Shown: positions 50,270 through 61,390, numbered from the stretch's first letter. The stretch: 64,000 nt of DNA from Tuctoria greenei (GCA_036927565.1 JAYESD010000009.1:149070929-149134928), one strand, 5' to 3'. The notes: generated by a model not told the origin, from the letters alone. Program-made: numbers and translations.

Positions 50270-51326
50270 TCAAACCATTGGAGTAGAATCAGGATGACTC
50301 AAAAGGTTGATCTTTTTGCATGCGGATCGACGCCACTCACCGTTGTGGTAGCGCGAGGCAGCGGCGAGGTCGGACGGCGAAGCCGTGGGCGTGGACATGG
50401 AGAGCTGCGTCGCGTCGTCCACCCCGCCAGTCCACTCGTCGAAGAAGCGCCGCAGCGGCTTCTCCGTCGCCGTGGCGGCGGCGGTGACGACCGCCGGCGG
50501 CTTGTCGAGGCTGAGGTCAGCCCCGAGCGCGAGGCAGCGCTCTCTCCGCCACAGCTCCCCCGCTTCCTGGAGCTCCCTGCACGACGGCCCGTAGCCGCCG
50601 GGGAAGACGTGCTGCGGCTGCGCGTGGGCGTACCTGTGGTAGGACGGCGGCGGCGACGGCGCCGCGTGGTACGAGTACGACCCGGCGTCGAGGTGGAGCT
50701 GGAGAGGGGCCTGCGCGGAGTTGGCGGCGCCGTGATGGAGGTAGTTGTGGTAGCTGGTGGGCGGCGCGTCGGGCGCGGGCGGCGAGATGGAGAGCGCGGA
50801 CGGGCGGTAAGCGGCGGCGGACGAGGTGGTGGTGGCTTCCACAGGCTTTCTTGAACGGTTCTTCCCGCGGTGGATGTGCTTCTCGCAGTACTTGGAGTCG
50901 CCGTAGGCCTCCCTGGAGCACCGCCACTTCTTGCCGTCCGTCCGCCGGCACCGCCCCGGCTCCGGGTCCTCCGCCTTGCGCCCCAACTGCGCCGCCGAGC
51001 CGTAGCAGCCCCAGTAACCCACTGCGCATGCACACGTCCAACGCATAGATATATAGACACAGAAACATCAGCGTCGCTGGCCAGCGAACAAAGCAAGGGA
51101 AACCAGGAAACGGCTTACGGGAGTTTGTCGGCTGGTGGGGCGGCAAGGCGAGCGACGGGACGGTGTCGACGCCGGAGGCGAGGCGGAGCGGGACGACGAG
51201 GTCGTGCGGCACGGGCGCACCGGTGGCCATGTACTTGTAGATGAGCGCCTGGTGCTCCAGCTCCTGCCACTGGGACGCCGTGAACAGCCGCCTCCCGCCG
51301 CCGCCGGTGTGCCCGCTCAGCATCAT
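50270..51326 (-). CDS. GRF: Growth-regulating factor (QLQ-WRC transcription factor)
   Basis: A plant transcription factor that promotes cell proliferation in leaves and other growing organs together with GIF coactivators, in the nucleus. Exon 1 is 51326-51119 (69 codons from MMLSGHTGG), with the QLQ domain at residues 15-50 (QX3LX2Q at 19-26), which binds GIF. A 97-bp GT-AG intron (51118-51022) follows. Exon 2 starts at 51021 and has the WRC domain (about 88-131) with a C3H finger C94, C104, C115, H118 and the nuclear signal KNRSRKP. Later come the FFDEW and TQLS motifs typical of GRF C-termini. Reading through gives a stop at 50270-50272 (319 aa); a strong donor GTGAGT at 50340 suggests a further intron and a shorter end. 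The upstream ATG at 51545 is in frame but the GRF family start is MMLSG. Most likely intact. Confidence 0.9.
50341..51021 (-). CDS. GRF: GRF exon 2 (WRC domain and C-terminal motifs)
   Basis: 681 nt from the acceptor CATGCGCAG to the donor AACG|GTGAGT. It begins and ends in phase 1. It codes the WRC finger, a His/Pro/Ser/Tyr-rich middle part and the FFDEW and TQLS motifs. If the donor is used with the CTGCAG acceptor at 50263, the protein ends two codons later (about 298 aa). If not, it runs on to 50270. Confidence 0.7.
50837..50858 (-). promoter_or_regulatory. miR396 target site in GRF
   Basis: The minus strand codes RSRKPVE with CGTTCAAGAAAGCCTGTGGA, the conserved GRF site cut by miR396. 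The plus strand reads almost exactly as the miR396 sequence, in the form with one extra G (CACAGGCTTTC) that grass miR396 variants carry. It lies at the end of the WRC coding part, as in other GRFs. Confidence 0.9.
51022..51118 (-). other. GRF intron 1 (97 bp)
   Basis: GTAAGC donor at 51118 and CGCAG acceptor at 51022 split the gene between the QLQ and WRC parts, the usual GRF intron position. Splicing joins the two parts in frame (TNS|LGYWGCYG). Confidence 0.85.
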
Positions 51327-52601
51327 CGACCGATGATCTCGCGTCGAGCGCTGCGAGTCCGAGGAAAGAAACCGAGCTGTAGTAGCAGCAGAGGCCGAGG
51401 ACGGAGGAGGACACGACAGCGCACTCAAGCTGCTAATGGTCGGAGCCGTGGAGGTGAAAGGAATCGAGCAGTCGTCTCTCCTCTCCTCCAGGGTTTGTGC
51501 CGCGGGAAGAGATGCTGCTGTACCATCATCATCACGATGATGCATATGACGGTGTCAGTGGCAGGGTTGGCAGGCGTGGGATTATTCAGACTGAGTGAGA
51601 GGGAGAGAGTGAGTGAGGTCTGAGGTGGTGGCAGCAGAGTCTCGCAGTCGTGCAGAGGATGGGTCACTTCGGTCAGTGTTCGCGTCAGAGCTGCAGAGCA
51701 GAGTGCGCGCTGCAGAATCTGCGTTTGCCGCGCCCTGCGGCGGCAGCGGCAGCAGGAGCAGGAGGGCAGCTGCGCAGGCGATGGCCGCTGGCACCTGCCG
51801 CGCGCGCGTGGGTCACCTGCGCTGCGCTGCGCAGTCCTGGACTGGTCTTTGAAAGGGAGGAGAACAGCGATCGAGAGCTGCTTGGCTTGCTTGCCCACGA
51901 CCACGCCAAGGCAAAACAGTGAGTGGCATTGTTGGCACGGTCAGCCCGTACGAGTAGTGGTCACACTTGGTCGGTCAGCGTGACCCAGCTAGTGTGGGTG
52001 TACTCCTAGTAGTAGAGCAGGTTAGCAGATGATGCTCACTGCTCGCTTGGCACGGCGCGCATGCAGTTCGTCTCCTACTAGTACTCTGTAAGGATGTACA
52101 GTACTATGTCACGTATACGCGCGACAAAGCCTTCTTCCCTGTGCCGACGGGCTTCTTTTCTGTGAAACCGTGCAACGGATCATCTGAATCTGGCGAGGCT
52201 GTGAGCAGCCTTGGTTACCGACTTTCCATGAACGACCGACTTACGTGTTGAGTCAATACTATGGTCTTAATTTTTTGAATTAACAAGTGATAATTATTTG
52301 AAGGCGGAAGAGTACATAGAAGTAATATTTTTTTTTCCAAAACTAAGTAGCTACATTCCGGCTGCGGGAGAGGGTGAACTATTGTATTGCTTCTTTTCGG
52401 AAAAAAAAACAGCTATTGTACGGTTTGCATATTTTCTTTTAATGGATAATAGCAATTTGCAGGCAACTCTTTCTAGTAATGCCACCATAGGATTTCACAG
52501 CGGTTGATTGCGGTGATATTTCCCAATCACTTTCTTGTGGTCTGCTAACAGGGGTGAAATTTCAGCTAGTTCACCACTTGTGCTTGCATAAGAAAAACTT
52601 A
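51327..52601 (-). promoter_or_regulatory. GRF leader and upstream region
   Basis: The minus strand has CT-rich stretches at about 51590-51625 (CTCACTCTCTCCCTCTCACT), as often seen in GRF 5' leaders. The first 300 bp upstream of the ATG are GC-rich; beyond about 52050 the sequence turns AT-rich. No clear TATA box is seen. There is no other gene. Confidence 0.45.
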
Positions 52602-52681
52602 CTCCCGCCATCTTCAAATACTTGTCACTTGTTAGTTCATTTTTAAACTAACAAGTGACAAGTATTTGTGGATAGATGGAG
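52602..52681. mobile_element. Mini Stowaway-like MITE (80 bp hairpin)
   Basis: It is an almost complete hairpin: CTCCCGCCATCTTCAAATAC pairs with the inverted right side ending GATAGATGGAG, and ACTTGTCACTTGTTAGTT pairs with AACTAACAAGTGACAAGT. TA flanks both ends (52600-52601 and 52682-52683). It lies about 1.3 kb upstream of GRF. Confidence 0.8.
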
Positions 52682-52931
52682 TAAAACAGAATCAACATAC
52701 AAGTGTGTATGCTCCCTCAATAAATTTACATGAGTTACAAAAAAATGTTCCTTAGTGAGGATCTAACATTCCTCAAAGCTTTTTAATAACAGTATTTTCT
52801 CTATATTGTTTTCTGAATTAAAAGCTAGCGAAGCGATTACAGAATGGAAGAAATGGCTCCAGGGTCCATTTATAATTTTCTTGCAATAGCAGTTCAGACC
52901 AAGAGTACTATTTATCCTGTTGGCATGTTCA

Positions 52932-53117
52932 TGTTAGAGATAAAAGGAATAGATCTTCTAGAATCATATTAGTATCCTTGTGTTGGTTAAGATTTGATTG
53001 TATCTAGATTGTAATCGTAGTAGATCCAAACTCTCCATGTAATCTTTTACCACTATAAATAGAAGTGCGGCCCGAGACCAAAGGGTTCAACGCTTTTCCA
53101 TGTCGTTCACATCTCCA
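52932..53117 (+). repeat. 5' LTR of element G (about 186 bp)
   Basis: It starts TGTTAGAGATAAAAGG and ends near ACATCTCCA, just before the primer site TGGTAATCAGAGCC (53121-53134). A TATA-like box CTATAAATAG lies near 53052. The exact right end (53117 or 53120) is uncertain because only one copy is visible. Confidence 0.7.
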
Positions 53118-53178
53118 ATATGGTAATCAGAGCCACTATTCTTCCAATCTACGTCTAGGTTGTCTCCTCGCTGTCATC

Positions 53179-54334
53179 ATGGCGAGTTCGTCGAACATGT
53201 TACCGGTGCTTCTAAGCTCGTCGCTAACAGAGAAGCTGACGAAGGATAATTATCCTATATGGGGGGCACATGTGCTCCCACAGATTCGGGCTGCACGTTT
53301 CCAAGCGTACCTTGATGATACAATCGAAGCTTCGACTGAGAAAATATCCGGTGCAGAGAAGGTGAACAAGTTGAGAATCCAGCCTACGTGGCATGGATAT
53401 CGTAGGACCAGCAGATCCTGGGATATTTGCTGGGAACTCTATCGAAGCAAGTTCTTATCAGCTGGTTCCGTATGAAACATCCAAAGACGTATGGCTTGCT
53501 CTTGAAGACATGTATGCATCGCAATCTAGATCGAGGATTAACAACTTGCGGATCAAATTGGTGAATGCATCTAAAGGAAGTAAGTCAGTTGCTACATATT
53601 TTGCTGAAGTGACAGGTTATCCAGATGAGCTGGCCACGGTAGGAAAGCCTCTAGCTGAAGATGAGATCGTGGCGTATATCCTCGTCAGACTCGACCTGGA
53701 GTATAATTCCTTGGTTGTGGTGCTGAATGCACAGAAAAGTCGAGTAACCTTAAGTGATCTTTTTGGCCAGATGTCGAGATTTAAATACCATCAAGAGCTA
53801 CTCTAGGGTTCTAACTACTCAGGTGAATTCAAGTCATCGGCCAATTCTGCCGCACATGGTCGAGGTAGCACGTACCGTGGGAATTCACGCGGAAGCCGAG
53901 GAGGCGGTCGGACAAACTTCAGCCGTGGAGGTCGTGCCACAAACAATTACAGAGGTGGAAACAGAAGAGGGGGATCTAATTCGGGAGGTACATGGTCAGG
54001 GGACAGACCGACATGCCAAATCTGTCTCAAGCAAGGCCACACGACAGCAAATTGCTAGCATAGGTTCGAGGAGGAGTATGAACCTGAGGAAAGATTCACC
54101 AGCGCAGCTACGACTTCATCATATGGAGTTGACACAAATTGGTACATAGATAGTGGTGCAACGGACCACATCATCCGTGATCTAGAAAAGATGGTTGTTA
54201 AAGAAAAATATCATGGCCAAGATCAAGTTCATAATGCTAATGGTTCAGGTATGGGCATAAATCATGTTGGCTATTCTATGATTCACACTCCACAAAAGAG
54301 TTTTAGACTTGACAATATTTTGCATGTCTCCAGC
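53179..54334 (+). pseudogene. Element G gag and protease start
   Basis: ATG at 53179 (MASSSNMLPVLLSSSLTEKL) starts a copia gag (DNYPIWGAHVLPQIRAAR). Two frame changes near 53365-53480 lead to YETSKDVWLALEDMYASQSR, LAEDEIVAYILVRLDLEYNS, a stop TAG at 53804-53806, a Gly/Arg-rich part and the knuckle CQICLKQGHTTANC followed by a TAG. The protease motif WYIDSGATDHII is intact (near 54139-54174). The frame ends at DNILHVS, where D is inserted. Confidence 0.75.
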
Positions 54335-55342
54335 TGTCGAGGTGTCTAAACTGACACCCCCACCCGGACCTACTCGGGAGTAGTCCGCGGTGGTTCGATG
54401 TGTTTCGGGGGGCTAGTCCTAGCAAGAACAAGCGCAGTGAATGATGAACACAGAGGTTTTACGTGGTTCGGGCCGCCTGAGCATAATACCCTACTCCACG
54501 GTGGTTTGTGTACTGTATTGCTTGAGTCTGAGACAACTCTGGGTCTGAGTGAACGTGTCTTAGTTGATTGCCGCTCGGTCCTTTTATAGTCTAAGGCCGA
54601 GCGACTTACAAGTGGATCCCGAGGCCCGACATGGTTTGTGTCCTACATCTCTCCTAAGATTTGGGAGTAAATGCTATCTTTTGACAACAGCTTCAATGTG
54701 CCGCCTTGCTGTAGGGTTACACATAGCCCCTCATCATGGCAGGACATGTCACGTCCGCCCTGTCGCGGCCTCTCATTCGGCCGTTGTACGTAGTAGTTCG
54801 GCGCCAGCCTGTTACTGACGGTCTAGGTACAGGACTTTTGACTTATGAGCGCGAGCTCCTCCTTGCCTTGGGAACACGCGCGTCTTTCCCGTTTAGGTGC
54901 ACTGGGATCGTCCCACTTTATTGCCACTATCATAGGACGAGCTAAGTTAGGCGCTGTTCGCCACGTGGAAAGTCCGGACCTTCCCTCTGCGGTACGTCCA
55001 GGCCCGAACCTTCCGGACACGTGGTTGCACCGGACCCTCTTCCTGTAGGGAGGCAGGTCCAGGGCTCCTGACTTGATGGACACGCCGGACCCCTCCTTGG
55101 CAGGGAGGTGGTCCCAGACCTGCGAAACACGTGGCAACGCCGGACCTCCCTTCCGTGAGGGAGGTGCACCTGGAGCTGCGGGACACGTGGCTGCATCAGG
55201 TCTCCCCCCAGTGGAGAGGCATGGCTATGTTGCACGTCACGCGGCACCCTGGATCCATGTCGGATCCTGCCCCCACGGGTGGTGGGACCTAGCGTGCCTT
55301 CTTTCTTGTATCTAAGGGTACCCGGTTCGCCAGGTACCGACA
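54335..55342 (-). repeat. 3' LTR of element D (1008 bp)
   Basis: It starts TGTCGAGGTGTC and ends GGTACCGACA, the same ends as the C LTR (TGTCGACTC... and GGTACCGACA). The segment ACGTGGTTCGGGCCGCCTGA is shared with C. A minus-strand polypurine tract (GGGCCCGGGGGTCAC) abuts it at 55343-55357. Confidence 0.85.
54960..55245. promoter_or_regulatory. G-box module array in the D LTR
   Basis: CACGTG occurs at 54962, 55018, 55128 and 55184, with variants near 55079 and 55238, about 56 bp apart. Each module also has a CCGGACC...GGGAGG pair. The repeat period matches that in the C LTR although the sequence between the sites differs. Confidence 0.6.
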
Positions 55343-55844
55343 GTGACCCCCGGGCCCATCTCAGGGAGGAACTTCCTTGGTTGAGTGGGTATACCTGAGG
55401 TGGGACCATTTCAAATCCTCGTGTCACGACTTTAAGGGCTTCCCTTCAATGCGACAGATAAAATCTCTGTCTGCAGATATCACGCCATCAACGGCAGTCG
55501 GTTCTTGATACGAATTTCATTTCGGTTCCGCGCGCCCATTAAGTCGCCGCCTTTATTTTTAACTCCCGCCTACAAGGGTGGCTGCCTCGAGACGGTTACT
55601 CGGCATTCCCGCCAAACCAGACTCCGACCCACTAGTCATAGTGCGAGTGGCTCCAATATCATGGTGCATGTGGTTTCCACTCAAACGTTGTGGATCGATA
55701 CTTAAGAAGGAGACTATCACAGGTCACATACTCTTCACGCCTCTACTTGCACCCGCGCTTAAGTCCTTACTGCCTTCTCGCATCCTTCAGTTTTGAGCCC
55801 TAGTTCCCCACACATCCAACATTTCCCTCCTCCATCTTGTTGCC
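55343..55844 (+). promoter_or_regulatory. Leader/promoter region of the D antisense gene
   Basis: No ORF is present. ACTTAAGAAGG at 55700-55710 and the CT-rich leader before the ATG at 55845 correspond to 18943-19054 in C. The box lies 145 bases before the ATG (112 in C). Confidence 0.45.
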
Positions 55845-57166
55845 ATGGAGTTGGGTCTACCCGCCAGCAAGATCAAGACCGAAAAGGGGCCGAAGAAGGT
55901 TCGAGCCTACATGGGATGGTCCCACGAGTCCTTTAACGACAAGATCCGCATTGGCAAGCTGCCTTTCGAGAAGAAGAACGCCGACGCCATGGTCTTCTTC
56001 CAAGGATACGCCATGGTCAGCCTGCTTCCCCTCTTCTCGTCCTTCCTAATGACACTGCTGGAGTTCTACGGCATCCAGCTACACTTCCTCGGGCCCCACT
56101 CAGTTCTGCTGGTCGCTATCTTCGTCCACTTTTGCGAGATGTGGGTGGGGTTACGACCCAGCTTAGAACTCTTCTGGAATGTCTTCACCCTACAGACCAC
56201 TGAGAAGGTGAACGAGTTGATCGGGATGTACTACTTTGTGAAGCGAAAGCGGTGCCCTTTCAAGTACTTGGACACCTTTTCCTCCGGCAAATGGGACGAT
56301 TGGAATAAGGAGTGGGTGATCATCACTGTGGACTGGCATGAGAAGCTGGAGCTGCCAGAGAGCCTCCCGAACGTGGACACCAACCTCTAGAACGAGATCC
56401 TGGAGCTGCCGTCGGCGTACAAGCCCGTTGTGGCAAGGATCGAAGGCTGCGTAGATGGCGGAGTGACCCCCCAGATGGTCTTCGGGAACTTCCTGAGGAA
56501 CAGGTGGGCGCCACTGAAGTTCAGGGAATGAACGACGTGGACATTCATGCCGCGAGATGCTGACACCCAAGTGAAGGATGAAGCACTAAAGGAGCTGCTG
56601 AAGAAGTTCTAGAGCAAGCCCAGTATCTCGCTTGAGTCCTTGGCGCCTCCAGCGTCCTTTCCACCTGTGAACCTGGCTCCTAAGTTCTGTCGGGAGCTCC
56701 GGAAGCTGATGCCAATGTTGGATGACATCGGAGTCGCGACGAGGTAGGCTCCTCCAGCAACCATCGCTCCTGGGACCTCCGGGGGATCAGCCCCAGTTCC
56801 CCCTAGCCAGGGGGGTGGAGTCGCCAGCTCCGGCAAGGGCGAGGCTCCAACGGAACCCTCCAGCCGCAAGAGGAAACTGGTGCAGGGTGACGGAAGTCAC
56901 GTCGGTACCTCCGGGGGGCCACCTCATCCAGCTCTGGTACTTCCGGCGGGCGTCGGTTCCGAGGGGGCACCTCCCACCATGGCGCCAAGTACGAGGTCGA
57001 GCTCTGGAGGTCCCTCTCAAACAAGGGTCGCTCCGGCAAGGGAGGCTCCAGCTCCGGCTCCGGTCCAAGCTCCTGGGAGGCCCGAGGCTCCGGGCGCATC
57101 AGGTCCTTCAGGCTCCGGCCCTGCCCAGAAGCGGCTCTGTCTCTGCGAAACTTGGGGCTTCCCAAG
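55845..57166 (+). pseudogene. D antisense gene exon 1 (putative gypsy-type transposon domain)
   Basis: ATG at 55845 (MELGLPASKIKTEKGPKKVR) opens the same domain as in C (GWSHESFNDKIRIG, FSSFLMTLLEFYGIQLHFL, FVHFCEMWVGLRPSLELF, FVKRKRCPF, GKWDDWNKEWV). TAG at 56388-56390 stands where C has Trp, followed by TGA, TAG and TAG at about 56529, 56610 and 56745, all in one frame. The second half carries NFLRNRWAPLK, ELRKLMPMLDDIGV, a basic RKRKLV patch and a Pro/Ser/Gly tail that runs to the donor at 57167. Confidence 0.75.
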
Positions 57167-57244
57167 GTAAGCAACCGAGCTTTTTACTTTGATCCCTCTT
57201 CAGGTCAAGGTCATCCTTTAAACGTTTCTATCTTGGTTGTGCAG
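57167..57244 (+). other. Intron of the D antisense gene (78 bp)
   Basis: The donor CCCAAG|GTAAGC and acceptor TTGTGCAG enclose 78 bp, the same length and phase as the intron at 20506-20583 in C. The internal sequence differs from that of C. Confidence 0.7.
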
Positions 57245-59131
57245 TGCTTCCCAGAAAGGTGGGACAATCACCTCACCCTGGCCTCACGAGAGGTTGCGTT
57301 GGGGGACACTTCATCACCAGTTCGTGTGCCTGCTCAGGCGGACGTGGATGCTTTCGACGACATGAGGGTGCCCCCAACCATAGGCGCGGATACCGCAGGC
57401 GCCGCTACGCCAGAGTCGAGGCCCCCAGTTGTTGACGCGGGAGACGACTGAGGCTCCAGCGCCGGAGCCAGTGGCCCCCGAGGCCCTGATGGAGGCGCCG
57501 AGCACCGACATAGCTCCGGAGCTGGCTGAGGTTCCTTCCTTGGTACGGGGGGCCACCGAAGGATCGATCCCCACACCATCTTTCGAGGAGATTCCGGCGC
57601 CTCAGTCGGACGTAGCTGAGGGGCCGGCCTCCATGCCAGATGCAGAAGAGGCTCCGATTGGCGAGCCGGGAGTGGTTGAAGAGCCGACCCCCATGCCAAC
57701 TACTGCGTAGATTGGGGTGGCCGACCCGATGGTCATCAAAGTTCGCGCTCCCGCTCTTAGGGTGGTTGAGACCCTAGTGCCTCAGTCAGCGGCGCCAAGT
57801 GCACTTGTGTCCGTGCTCCAGGCCGTGGAGATTCCGGGCACCCATCCTGCCTCCTAGATGTCAGAGGCTGGACTTGGAGCATCAGGAGCTGAACCAGGAG
57901 CGCCTGCAACCGCACTGGAGGGTCCGGTGGAAGTCCTAGGCGCTTTTCAAGACCGCGGGTGCTGTCGCCTTCGAGGGGGAGCCCCTCCCGGGTGATGGCG
58001 GACGTTCAGGTGGAGACAACAGATGTTCTGGTGGAGATGGGGGAACGGGCGCTCCCATCTGGTCCGGCGCCCATTCCCCTAGGACTGGCCATCGACAATG
58101 CGCGCACCAGCCTGCAGCAGGTTGTCGAGTCCTTCAAGCACGACCACAAGGCTCTGGAGAAGGAGTGCAACAGGCTCCATCAACGTGAGGAATGGGTCAA
58201 AGGTGAGCAAACTTGGCTGGTCGAGCAAGGTGAGCTTCTCAATGCGAGAGAGGTTACCCTCAAAGCTCTCGACGAGAAGGCGCGGAAGATCTATGAGGAA
58301 GTTGTGGAATGTCACAGAGCTACGGACCAGCGCCAAGGTGGTTTAACTGCCTGGCATGAGACCCTCCAGAAGCGCCAGCAGGAGCTCAACTCGGGCGAGT
58401 CCAGACTCACCGAGAAGCTGGAGGACCTGAGTCAGAGAGAGGAGGAGCTCTCCCGAAAGCTGTCGGCGGGTGAGCAGAGCTTGGTTGACCGCCGCAAGAT
58501 ATTCGAAGAGTGGTGTAAGATTGAGGAGGACAGACTCTGGGAACGAGGGCAAAGCCTCAACAAGCGAAAGGTCGATGTCTCTACCAGAGAGGATACAATC
58601 CGGGCCCGGGAGGAAGACTTGGCGAATCTTCGAAATCGTATCTTCCTCAGAGAGTCGGAGCTCACTGATCGCGAGCGGCAACTAGCCAAGAGCATCCAAC
58701 AACATGGCAAGGAGGCCAAACGCCTCGCAAAGGAGGGTGCAGAGCTGGCGACCACCAAATGGGCTCTGGAGGAGCTGCAGGGCTCGAGAGCGGTCGAGTC
58801 CCAGCGGGTGTGCGACTTCCTTGGGCGAGCCGACGGAGCATTGGCACAGTTCGGCTTCAGTCCCTTACGTCCGGCTAACCTAGTGCATAGCTGTTCTGCT
58901 GGCAGCAAGCTCGCCGCCGTGGTCGACGTCGTTGCGGACCAGCTGGAGACGAAGGGAAGGTCCTTGACCAAGACCGTCGCCGAGTATGTGTTAACATGCT
59001 AACGGAGCCGGGACCCCCACTTCCCCCTGAGTCCAGCAGTCGAAGGGCCGATCGAGGAAGAATTGGATGTTGCCCGGGAGAGCGTTCAGGAGGCCGCTCA
59101 AGCTGTTGCTTTTGTTATCCGTAGGACTTAG
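57245..59131 (+). pseudogene. D antisense gene exon 2 (acidic Pro/Glu region and long coiled coil)
   Basis: Up to about 57900 it codes an Ala/Pro/Glu-rich acidic region in shifting frames with several stops. From 57959 to 59002 an open frame of 347 codons contains a long Glu/Lys/Arg/Leu coiled coil (residues about 60-280) with repeated REEL and REREK-like heptads. It ends in the conserved block FSPLRP, AGSKLAAVVDVVADQLET and KTVAEYVLTC. TAA at 59000-59002 is followed in frame by a tail to TAG 59129-59131. No family other than the antisense gene of C is recognised for this part. Confidence 0.65.
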
Positions 59132-59326
59132 GCCTTCCTCTTCTTGCTCCCGCTTGTATGCTCCTGATTTTGTAAGATAATCTTTTAATGAATGAAGTCT
59201 TCCTGATCTTTTGCTCTGATGTTTTTGTGTCCTGCCCCCCTGGTATATGTACATAATTTTGATTGTGTACATGTACCAAAAGTAACTAACACTCGCTTCA
59301 GGAACATCGACCCCTCTGGGTTTGTC

Positions 59327-59554
59327 GTGGCTTAGGAGCTCCGTCGGCACCCACTGTCTATGTGGGAGGCGCGATCTCCAGCCCCCTGGGGTTGTCGGAG
59401 CTTAGGAGCTCCGTCAACACCCATGATCTACATAGGAGACGCCTCCGCTGGGCCCTCTGGGGTTGTCGGAGCTTAGGAGCTCCGGCAACACCCATGATCG
59501 TGGTAGGGCATCGACGTCGTGCCCCCCTAAAATTGCCGGAGCTCAAGAGCTCCG
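59327..59554. repeat. Tandem hairpin array in D
   Basis: Four units of about 70 bp start near 59327, 59396, 59467 and 59536. Each carries an inverted repeat such as CGGAGCTTAGGAGCTCCG and the spacer ACACCCATGATC or a variant. It lies between the ends of the antisense gene and integrase, like the array at 34487-34730 in C. Confidence 0.8.
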
Positions 59555-59639
59555 GTATCGCCCGTTGTTGATGTAAGGGACGTGGACGGCATGCCCCCGA
59601 GCTTATTCTCGGTGGGGAGAGTTTGTTTGTCTCTTCACG

Positions 59640-60697
59640 GGAAAGCAGACATCGTAGGACCAGGTCGTTCACCTTGAGCTCCCTACTGCGCACGGTTCGT
59701 TGGTGGTAGCGTCGGAGCACTTGCTTCTACCGTGCGTTTCATAGGGCAGCTCGTATGCATCCCTCGTCGACGAGGTCCATATCTTCACACCGGAACTGGT
59801 CCTGTGTGGCTTCGTCGTACATACGGACACGGGGGGAGCCCATGGTGATCTCCGGGGGAAGGACGACCTCCGCCCCGTACACCAGGAAGTAGGGCGTTTC
59901 TCCCGTAGCTCGTCTTGTTGATGTCCGGCTAGCCCACAGCGCATATGGCAACTCATCCACCCAGTTTGCACCATGCTTCTCGAGGCTTGAGTATGTACGA
60001 GTGCGGAGGCCCTTGAGAACCTAGGTGTTTGCTCTCTCTACCTGCCCATTACTCTTGGGATGGGCGACAGAGGCATAAAAAACTTGGATTCCAAGGTCCT
60101 TGCAGTATTCTTGGAACGCCGCACTTGTGAATTGGGTCCCGTTATCAGTGATGATTCTGTTCGGGACCCGAACCTGTAGGCGATCGACTTGATGAACTTC
60201 ACTATTGACTGCTTGTTAGTGGTGACGACTGGGGTGGCTTCTGGCCATTTGGTGAACTTATCTACAGCGACGTAAAGGTGCCGGAATCCTCCGACGGCTC
60301 TTGGGAAAGATCCCAGGATGTCCAGTCCCCACACGGCGAATGGCCACGAGGGAGGGATCATCTGCAGCGCTTGAGCTAGTGTGTGGATCTGCTTGGCATG
60401 GAACTGGCACGCCTTGCATCTCCTAACCATGTCAGCGGCATCCTGGAGTGCCGTGGGCCAGTAGAAACCGTGCTGAATAGCTTTGTCGACCAGCGTGCGG
60501 GCCAATGCGTGGTTCCCACACTCACCTCCATGGATTTCTATGAGCAAGTCGCAGCCCTCCTTCCGGGTGATGGATCGTAGAAGGATGCCGTTGGTGCCAC
60601 GCTGGTAAAGATCCCCCTCTACCAGCGTGTATCTCTTAGCCATTCGCACAATCTGTTCTGCCAGGACATGTTCTTCGGGAAGGTAATTGTCTTTCAA
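59640..60697 (-). pseudogene. Element D integrase
   Basis: The zinc finger (ECGNHALARTLVDKAIQHGFYW, CKACQFHA) and core start (GLDILGSFPRAVGG) are intact in the frame from 60697. After YRFG a frameshift replaces the second catalytic motif (SLITGPNSQ), and a further shift and stops follow near 60035. The C-terminal part is seen in other frames (TSTRRATGETPYFLVYGAEVVLPPEI at about 59820-59935). It is clearly decayed. Confidence 0.75.
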
Positions 60698-60811
60698 GTA
60701 CTCCCGAACCTCCGAGATCCATGCATCGGGACCTCCTTGAGCTTCTGGTTCTTGGGCATCCAGCTGCTCGGAGCTGCTGGAGGTGCATAGGAACTTTGGT
60801 GGGCACCATGG

Positions 60812-61330
60812 CTATAGGGCCGCCAGGGTTGCTAGCTTCGAGGTGCTAACTTCACCCCCTTCACCCGGCTCGGCAGCTCGGGCGGTTGGTCGCGATAACG
60901 TCCTTGCAAAGACTCCTTCGGGCACTGGTGCCTCTGTGGAGGCCTTCGTTAACAGGTTGTCTGCGACTGAGTTGTCAGCTTGGGGCACATGGCCCAAATC
61001 CAGGACTTCGAAATCTTTCTCCATCTTTCTGACGTGCAACAGTTATGCTGCCAGCTGGGGGTCATTGCAACTACACCCCCCTTTGACTTGCTTGACAATT
61101 AGCTGAGAATCACCTTTGGCACGGAGTTGGCGGACGTTGAGGGTCAGTGCTGTCTTCAGTCCGTAGATGAGGGCCTCGTACTCTGCCATGTTGTTGGTGG
61201 CTTTGAAGTCAAGGTGTACCATATATTTTAACTGCTCCTCCGTCAGAGCTAGGAGCACCAATCCGGCCCCGACCCCCTATTTCTGGGCGGAACCGTCGAA
61301 GTAAAGTGTCCACAGGGTTTCAGTGAAAAC
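60812..61330 (-). pseudogene. Element D second RNase H
   Basis: YMVHLDFKATNNMAEYEALIYGLKTAL and GDSQLIVKQVKGGCSCNDPQL are the extra RNase H of Tat elements. The continuation (FEVLDLGHVPQADNSVADNLLTKAS) lies in another frame after a stop near 61042. The start of the domain is broken by a stop near 61280. Confidence 0.75.
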
Positions 61331-61390
61331 CAGTGTTCCAGACACCGTGTCCCCGCTAAGTGGGCTTTCTGGATTGCTAGGCGATGGGGT

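Larger units (their letters stand above)
52932..54334 (+). mobile_element. Element G: 5' part of a Ty1/copia element, cut by D
   Basis: A short LTR, the initiator-Met primer site, gag and the start of the protease are present. The sequence stops at 54334 where the LTR of D begins. The rest should lie beyond D, outside the window. Confidence 0.8.

Noticed and set aside
50180..51545. Other long frames over the GRF locus
   Set aside because: GC-rich shadow frames; only the frame with the QLQ and WRC domains, joined by a consensus intron, makes a known protein.
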